Origin: Gaertneriomyces semiglobifer
Lineage: Eukaryota > Chytridiomycota > Chytridiomycetes > Spizellomycetales > Spizellomycetaceae
NCBI GenBank assembly: GCA_025558075.1
Contig: JAHLKF010000031.1
Location: 1 to 64,000, forward strand
Direction of reading: 5' to 3'
DNA length: 64,000 nt
The position numbers were made by a program, and so were the translations under genes. Positions 56,691-64,000 of this stretch are shown one piece after another (position 1 is the stretch's first letter; every line of letters starts with the position of its first letter). The notes under the pieces are model-generated. The model was given only the letters and a program-made list of their open reading frames with translations, searched no databases and was not told where the DNA came from.

Positions 56691-59600
56691 TCACTCATTT
56701 ACCAGGGCTTCGCGTTTGCGCTTTTCTCGCCTTCGTCGGGCAGCGGCATTCTTCATCTCCTTCACACGTCTCTCCCGCTCTCCAACCCTCTCCTGTCTCT
56801 CCACCTCGCGTCTCTCCTCCTCCCTTCGCACCTTCTCATCCATCTCCTCATCATCCAACAACAAACTCAACACCTCCTTCGGCTTCATCCCTCCCGCCGC
56901 CTCTCCCGATCCACCTGCCGCATGTGCAGTCGCACCACCACCATTAACACCACCACCGCTACTCGCAGCAGCAGCAGCAGCACTCCCACCCGATATCACC
57001 ACCCTCTGAATCTCATCCTTTTGTCGCGCCCGCATCAATATCCGCTCCTCAATCGTCCCCTTCGTCACAAGCCGATACACAGTCACCTGTTTCGTCTGTC
57101 CCAACCGATGACTCCGATCCATCGCCTGCTGATCCACAGTCGGGTTCCAATCACTATCATAAAACACGACCGTATCCGCCGCTGTCAAGTTAATCCCCAA
57201 CCCCCCCGCCCGCGTTGATAACAGAAACACGAACAAGTCATCGCGGGTTTGCCATTCTTGAACGAGATCGCGACGCTCGAAAATGGAGGTGGACCCGTCC
57301 AGACGGAGGTAGCTGTGTTGCCGACGGGAGAGGTATTGCTCGAAAATGTCCATCATGGATGTCATTTGGAAGAAAATGAGGACGCGGTGGTGGTTGGCTT
57401 TGAGTTGCGGGAGTAGGCTGTCTAGGACTACCATCTTGCCAGAGTCCTTTACCAGTCGATCAATGTCTGTAACAAAAAAGTGTCAGTAAAAAGTGTCTAA
57501 TCGTTGACACGAATTGTCTCTGTATATGCAACCGCAGCAGCGAGTAGCAGCATACACACGGAGAGAGACTTACCAGGTGCAGTGACGAATCCTCGTCTTT
57601 CTACATCCCATCCACCAAACATGTCCACTACTCGCTTTTCACTTTCTGTCAGCACGCCACCATAGACGCTCCCCTCCCCACCCAACGCTGCCTTGATCCA
57701 TGTCTCCATATGCTTCTCGCGCTTCCTTGCCACTCCTACGCAAGCAACAGCAGCAGGTACATAGCCCCCCATTCTCCTCACAACACTCTCTCCCCCACGC
57801 TTCCAAACCGAACACAACGCATCCATCACTTCACCGCCATACAATCGCTTGCTGCCTTCCGCACAGGGACGGTAGATATCCAGCATATCATGCACTCGGT
57901 CCGGGATACTCAACTGGTTTTCCGCAAGGTAATCCGCTACACGTCCATACCCATTAACCCGTCGCTCCAGTTCAATCATCCATCGTTGAAACACATTCCC
58001 CAAAAACGCATCACACATTTCAGAAGGTGAATAACCCATCAACCCATCCCATTCCGCTCTCGGCCCCCACCGTCGCATCACAAGTCCGTCCCGCGTCCAC
58101 AGCCTCATTCGTCTCTCCCACGCATACGGGACCCACCCTTCCCACATCCACACTCCCCAGCACATCTCGGGTATACGAACAACAACCGCCGGTCGCGGGG
58201 TATAATACACGACCCACTCCCCATTTCGACAAGTCACCGGAAACGGATATACCGCTCTCGTCGGATCGTCACACGAAAACGGCGATGTCACGTCTGCGCG
58301 TTCAAACAGTTCGGGATGGTTACACACTTTGCGGAACTGCATGACCAGATTCATCAATGAATCGCCCTCGTCGTCGTCTCCAAACAGGTTATTATTATTA
58401 TTGCTTCTCTTCTTGCTGGGCTCCTTCTCTACCCGGTCGAGTAACTCGCCTACACGCAACACCTTTTTCAAGCGGTCCATCATGCCTCGTTGACGTCGAC
58501 TCAATCCACACCACACCTCCTTTTCAATCTTATCCGCCAACTCATTCTCTACATCCTTCTTCACGCGTCTCAACATGAACGGTTTGAGAATCATATGCAA
58601 CCGCTTCAGTTGCTGCTCATTCAGCCCGTCTTTGTCACTCTTACTTTCCACATGTGACTCGATATCCTTTGAAAACCAGTCACTAAATTCCTCGTGAGAA
58701 TCAAATAATGTCGGCATGATGAAATGCAACAAACTCCACAGCTCTTGCATCGAGTTTTGGATCGGTGTGCCCGTGAGCAGAAGCCTGTTCCGGCTTTTCA
58801 TTCCTAAAAGGGTCTTCCATCGTTGACTCTGAGAGCTCTTGATAGCCTGGGCTTCGTCCAGTACCATATATTGCCATCGTACACGCCCGAGATACGATGC
58901 GTCTTGAACAACGAGTTGGTACGAGGTCACCAGGACGTGAAACGGAGATTCTTTCAGTCCCAGTTTCTTCGGGACAAGGAAGCTGCGAAGGATTTTGCGG
59001 TCTTCAGCACTGCCCCAGTATGGTAACACTTTGAAGGTTGGTACGAATTTCGAGAGTTCGGTTTGCCAATTGGGAAGCGTTGAGCTGGGTGACACCACCA
59101 AGAACGGACCCCAAATGGAGTGTCGTTCAGCTAAATACGCCATCAACGAGATGGATTGCACCGTTTTGCCAAGGCCCATTTCGTCTGCCAAGATCCCGTT
59201 GATTCCCTGCTCGTACAAATTCGCAAGCCAGTTCAAGCCTTTTAACTGATACGATTTCAAAGAAACCGTGAGTAGCGTGGGTTGAGAAATTGTAGATGAC
59301 GCGGGCAATGAGCTCGGATTCAAGAAATCGAGGGAATCAACTTGATCCGATAACGTGGTAGACCCTGTTTGCGCATCGAAATTTCTCGACAATGATTGTT
59401 GCTTTGCTAGTGCAGACTGCGCTTCGGCTTTCGCTCGTGCAGTGAGCGTCGCATCGTCCGCGTTATCAAAATCGATCTCGGCAAAGCTCATGTCTTCCAA
59501 ATTCCCAATGTCCACATCCATTCCCGCGTCTTTCGAGCCTGCCTGATCGGCGGTGAGTGCCTCACCGTTTACAGGAAGCTTATCCACCTCCGTCCCCAAT

Positions 59601-62600
59601 TTTCGACCAACAAAGTGACTGTACAATTCTGTCTGCGTAATCAAGAAATTCAACTTTCTCCGTTGCCGCATCTGTTCCCTTCGTTCTTCCTCCCGCTTTC
59701 TCTCCTCCAAACGTTCTTTTTCCGCTCGTTTCCTGGCTTCCCGCTCCTCCCGCTCGTTTCGCTTCCAAAACAACAACACCTCCTTTGCCACCCGTTTGGT
59801 CCGCGTCACCAAATCTTTGGGTGTGCTTTTGAACGGGAGCGTTTTCACAGCAACTCCCGCGCATAGGGAAGCAACCTTCCGCTGGTTGGAGAGTTTGGTG
59901 ACCGCGTAATGTTGGAGAAGTTGCTGAGCCCGCGGGATATCTCGTGTGATTATAAGATGCCAGAGGTTGTTGCGGGACAAGGCTAGAGTCTGTAAGGCAG
60001 CCAGTTTGCGCTGCTCATCGGTCAGTGGGGGGTCCTAAATAGGTATTCTCATTAGCTTGTGCACAACCGCTTAACAGCGCGGCGTCTGATAAACATACAG
60101 GTGTGGGTCGCTTGCTTGAATACGACTCGCCATCTCGCTGGTACTTTTCTCCAATAAATTCACTACTCAAATGTCTACCTCCAAAAGCGCCTTCATCATG
60201 ACCGGTATCTCTCAACCGTTCATTCTTATGCGACCAGCTCCGAGCGTCCGCTTCATTCATTGTGCCGCTTTCCATGCGATTCCCCCGTTTGTCTCGCCAA
60301 TTCGGTTCTGTAGCATCCATGCCTGAAGTATGACCATCTCTCCGCCGATGGCGTTCTTCATGCCGGGCACCTTTTGCCTGCCGCTTGAAACGCTTCCCGC
60401 GTTTCACTAGTCGTTCGTCATACACCTCTCGTGCCTTTCGTCTCCTACGCCTCATTTCCAACATATATCGCAATAATTCCAATTTGTATTCTGGTGCCAA
60501 CAGGGCAATACGATCGGCTGCGTAAGTCTCATCCGATGTATCACTGGCATTGCCATTGAGTCCATCGTTCGCATCCTCGTCCATGTTCGAGTCAGAGCCT
60601 GACTCTCGTCCCGGCGGCGGATACCGCCTACCGGCAAATCCACTTTCATTAGTCGGGTAAAGAGGTGAGGACGCACCCGTGTGCTGCCCCTCCTCGTCCT
60701 CATCGCGCTGCATCTCGTCAACCGGTAAATCACTTGCGCCCAGGTCATCGGTCATCTGATCCATTTCGGTATGATCATCACTGGGGGAAAATTGAGGCAC
60801 CTGATTCACCATTGGAACACTATCGCTAGCGGGGTTACGACCAGCAGAACTCTGTCGGCTGGAAGTTTTTCGTAAAGGCGAGCGTCCCTCGCGACGGTTC
60901 GGTGGAGTTCGGAAACTGTCTTCCTGAAGCCTCGCAAGTATGCTGGTGTTCTGGTCAATGTACCCGTTGTCGTGCCCACGACCAATGGAAGTTGGGCGCA
61001 TAGGGGTTCCATCATTCAGCGCAGCGCCATTTCTGGGGCTACCAGTCAATACGCCGCTTGGGGTCGGCGGGCTGAAGTCCATAATGGTCGGCACATTGGT
61101 ATCAGAAAGAAGAGATGAGATTGCCATGCTCCGTTTGGGGCGCTGATTGGAGCTGGGAAAATCTTGTGGGGCTGGGGTTGGCGTCGGCGCCATCATGGAG
61201 TAATCACCCCGGGTCATTTCCCTGCTGCTGAAACTGTAAGGGGCGTCTCGAGAACGACGACGGTGCATGTGGGCACTTGATTGGAAGCCAGGAGGACTGA
61301 ATCTTGGTAACGGTGCTCTTGTTCCATCGTTTCTTGGATCACGTTGCAGATCAATTGGTAGTGGCGGAGACGTCAGTGTCGAGATGGAGCCTTCGCGAAT
61401 GAGCAACGGCGGTGGATAAGTGTTGACATTCAAAGTCGGTGTCCGCTTATGTGAGTGATACGACGGTGTTGCATAGTGTGAATCATAATCATACTCGTGA
61501 TGATGAGCCGCTCGCTGACCTGAAACCCCACTTGTTTGAATTAACGGAACGAACTGTCAACACATCGACTGGACCTACCGGTGGGATACTCATGGGGATA
61601 ACCAGCAGTATGTGAATCATGAGAATAAGAACCTCGGTCATCCGTAATCAAAGGGACGTTATAGCCTGCGCGAGACGGTGGTCGTTGCGGGTAATATGCC
61701 GCCCCATCTGGTCCCGCATACCCAGCGCCACCATTGGTACCGCCGTATCTACGATCCCTGGGGTCATCATAATAAGGTCGTGGGACCGACGGTGCGCTTG
61801 AATATCTCCAATCCTGATCTCCACGTGAATCCATGTGCCGCAGGTCCATTCGTTGCTGGTCAGGATGGTGCGGCACGTCCGCGTCAACTGTTAGAGGGAA
61901 ACGGGACGCAGGTGCCGGAAGTAGAGTGGGAGGCATGTACGTGCCGCTTGTCCCTGAAGCATTTGGCCCGCCTGGTGTACGATCCGTATAGGACATTGGT
62001 GGTGGAGTATACGAGTGGGGTTGCGATTGAGATTGCATTGAGAGCCGTCTGTCGCGGTCGAAAGATGACTGGCGCGTAGGAGCTATTATTCAAGAATTCG
62101 TCGAGTCGAATTAGTAATTATCATCCGTGGTTTCGACGAAAACGCGGTGCAATTATTCTGCTAACATCCTCACAAACTGACCCAACCACATATCAACACC
62201 TTTTCCAGCTCGCGTCTCATCGTGGCGGTTCACGTGAAATCGAGATAAAAGAACTCAAGTGGAGAAACTCACCATTAGAAGACTCGGTGCTTGTGCTAGC
62301 ACTCCCGGATCTCCGATCGCGATGTCCGGTCGAGCCGGGTGTGGTGATGCTGTTCTGATGCTGCTTGTACCGATCCAACAGGGTTGACACGGGCACGCTG
62401 GATGAAGACGACTTGTCGCCGCGAGGGGTAATCACAGCAGGAGAAGAGAGGGTCGATGCGTCGCTGTTTCGTCTAATTGAATGATGGGTTTGTAACGGCG
62501 GAGGAGGGTACTGTGCCTCATGTGGGTGCGGTTGTTGAGGGCGATAATTCGGATGTATATGCGTAGGTAGGTGTTGATGAGCCTGACGATGTGGTTGCTG

Positions 62601-62789
62601 TTGCGGGTGGTGTTGTGGTTGTGGTTGATGATGATTGAGGGGATGATGATGGTGACGGTGATGAGCGGGCTGAATACTTTGCGGGTGTTGCTGCTGTGGA
62701 TGAATTAATGGGCCAGATGAGGATGGAAGAGGGAGATGGTACTGTGGATGATCGTAATAGGAAGGATACTGCACTGAGCGTCTGCGCAT
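56691..62789 (-). CDS. INO80: INO80 chromatin-remodelling ATPase
   Basis: Catalytic Snf2-family subunit of the INO80 complex, which slides and edits nucleosomes in transcription, replication and repair; 1892 residues. Exons 62273..62789, 61579..62082, 60099..61519, 57574..60034 and 56691..57466; introns 190, 59, 64 and 107 nt, all phases closing. The N terminus is His/Gln/Pro-rich ([19 protein letters not shown]), followed by Asp/Glu/Arg-rich disordered parts. The DBINO/HSA region (about 883-968) has [20 protein letters not shown] and [16 protein letters not shown], diagnostic of INO80 over SWR1 or ISWI. ATPase lobe 1: [16 protein letters not shown] (Walker A near 1098-1105), [10 protein letters not shown] (near 1207), [16 protein letters not shown] long insert between the lobes is typical for INO80. 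Lobe 2: [39 protein letters not shown] and [18 protein letters not shown]. The C-terminal tail is Glu/Arg-rich. ATG at 62789 is used. Confidence 0.95.
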
Positions 62790-64000
62790 TGTTCCTCCTC
62801 CTCCTACATATACATGCAGATATCATTCCCCTGAACAATCTGCTCCATGTACACTCTGCCCACTCTGCCAAGCTCCTCGATCGCCGATTGATGCAACGCC
62901 TGCCCTCCCGGATCGTTGTTCTCCCTGTCGTTGCTGGCGTGCGCTGTCGCTGTCGCTGTCGCTGTCGTCGTCGTCGTCGCCCGTCCTCTGCCCGCCCGCT
63001 CGCTGAATGCAATCCCAAAATGCGCAAATGCAGCTGAGGGAAACCACGACGAGCGACGTGTGGCAAGTCAATATGCGTCACTGCAAAGTGACTTGAGCAC
63101 GTGTACTCAGGTGCCGCCACGTGAGAGACGTGACTTATCGAAGGGCGTGTGAGAACGTTACGGTGGGCAGACGTTCTGTGCAGCCGGACGTACCTTGCAA
63201 ATGGGAAAATGCTATCCTAACAACTTCTAGGTAACGGGAACAAGGTTCATTGTTATTGGGTGTTGGAATTAAGATGTCAACGCACGGGTTGTCCAAGTTT
63301 CAACCGGAAGAATTGTGATGCGAAAGTCACTGCGAACAGATTACATGCAATTACATGCAATTAGCGATATTCCCAACAACTGCCAATATAAACCTACAAC
63401 TTCATAACCATGCTGATTGTCGTCATAAATTGGTTGGCTTAATTAATGTGCCCCAGCTTTGTTTTACTGTTTTCAAGGATCATAATCATTGTTTCCAAAC
63501 AACTATGCGAATGGCAGGTCCTTGCAGAGCCTATGCATATGGGAACGCGGTACGCTTCGTTTGAACCCCAAGCATGTTACTCTGTGGTCGAAAATGTGAA
63601 AACGTCATGTGTCAGTTGCTGGGCACCAGCGTGAGCACCGTACATATATATATAGACAGTATTGATAGGCTGTGCAGTGACCACGGCGGACGCTGCGACG
63701 CTTCACAAACGTCAAACAACTGTTTGCAGAGCTTCGCTTCATGTTTATTTACTCTCCCACGCCTGTTGGCATGTCCAGATCCAGATCCAGATGAAAAATA
63801 CCACCGAGAGTGTGTTGTGACAGTCAATACATGTGATTTTCCTGCTTACTTTCCGGATGCTTCTCATACACTTACACCAACGACTCTGATGCGTACTCTA
63901 TGTATATTGGACTAAACATCATCCCGTTCTAACCCTGCCCGTGACGCAGTCCACATCTTTGATCGTTGCTTCAGTTCTAACTCGTCACGCACTTTCACGT
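62790..64000. other. INO80 upstream region to the window edge
   Basis: No gene recognised. It contains a CTGTCG(C/T) repeat near 62943..62972 that generates a spurious Asp/Ser frame, two E-boxes (listed separately), a doubled ttacatgcaat unit near 63341..63362, a short TATATATATA near 63643..63652 and cagatc repeats near 63777..63791. Confidence 0.45.
63098..63123. promoter_or_regulatory. Paired CACGTG E-boxes upstream of INO80
   Basis: Two palindromic CACGTG sites at 63098..63103 and 63118..63123, exactly 20 bp apart (about two helical turns), some 310-330 bp before the INO80 start codon. They fit bHLH or bHLH-zipper binding; the link is inferred from position. Confidence 0.35.

Noticed and set aside
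62518..63120. 200-codon minus-strand frame rich in Ser/Arg/Pro
   Set aside because: It overlaps the INO80 first exon in another frame and is caused by simple repeats (ctgtcg, tgatga).

Overview
The window looks like a piece of nuclear genome from a flagellated (zoosporic) fungus, most likely a chytrid. Genes are interrupted by short GT-AG introns, almost all 58-190 nt. The gene set is fungal: a fungal-type plasma-membrane H+-ATPase, a velvet transcription factor, and a membrane-anchored cysteine synthase of the Mcy1/cys-12 type. It also carries a complete axonemal inner-arm dynein heavy chain, which non-flagellated fungi have lost. I cannot name the species. There are no operons, tRNAs, rRNAs, CRISPR arrays or recognisable transposase genes.

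Layout. 1-893: start of a P-type H+-ATPase running off the left edge. 1.8-2.8 kb: a three-exon bZIP factor. 4.6-5.3 kb: a GNAT acetyltransferase with its own TATA/CCAAT box. 7.3-8.6 kb: a membrane-anchored alpha/beta hydrolase. 9.5-10.6 kb: a five-exon velvet factor. 13.0-14.4 kb: a single-pass membrane protein with a cytoplasmic SH3-like domain. 14.9-20.8 kb: a DOCK-family Rho/Rac exchange factor. 21.7-22.9 kb: a predicted seven-helix membrane protein of unknown family. 23.8-26.1 kb: a low-complexity, His/Gln/Pro-rich probable nuclear protein. 26.1-30.5 kb: a gene-poor stretch with two strong hairpins. 30.5-32.1 kb: the cysteine synthase. 32.9-35.1 kb: a PAS-like protein with a decapeptide repeat and a hydrophobic C terminus. 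35.8-48.9 kb: the dynein heavy chain (10 exons, 4130 residues reconstructed). 49.2-50.7 kb: a 2-oxoglutarate/Fe(II) dioxygenase. 51.7 kb: a 98-nt pure TG microsatellite. 51.9-53.9 kb: a Ser/Thr-rich unknown protein. 55.9-56.3 kb: a Cys-type glutathione peroxidase with a duplicated 3' flank. 56.7-62.8 kb: the INO80 chromatin remodeller (5 exons).

How genes relate. Neighbours are mostly in convergent or divergent pairs with no shared pathway. Themes that recur are gene regulation (bZIP, velvet, PAS protein, INO80), cell-surface and cytoskeletal signalling (H+-ATPase, SH3 membrane protein, DOCK, seven-helix protein), redox and sulfur metabolism (cysteine synthase, glutathione peroxidase, dioxygenase) and flagellar motility (dynein). 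Exon junctions were read by eye. For the full multi-exon models the reading frame closes exactly across every junction, which is the main support for them.
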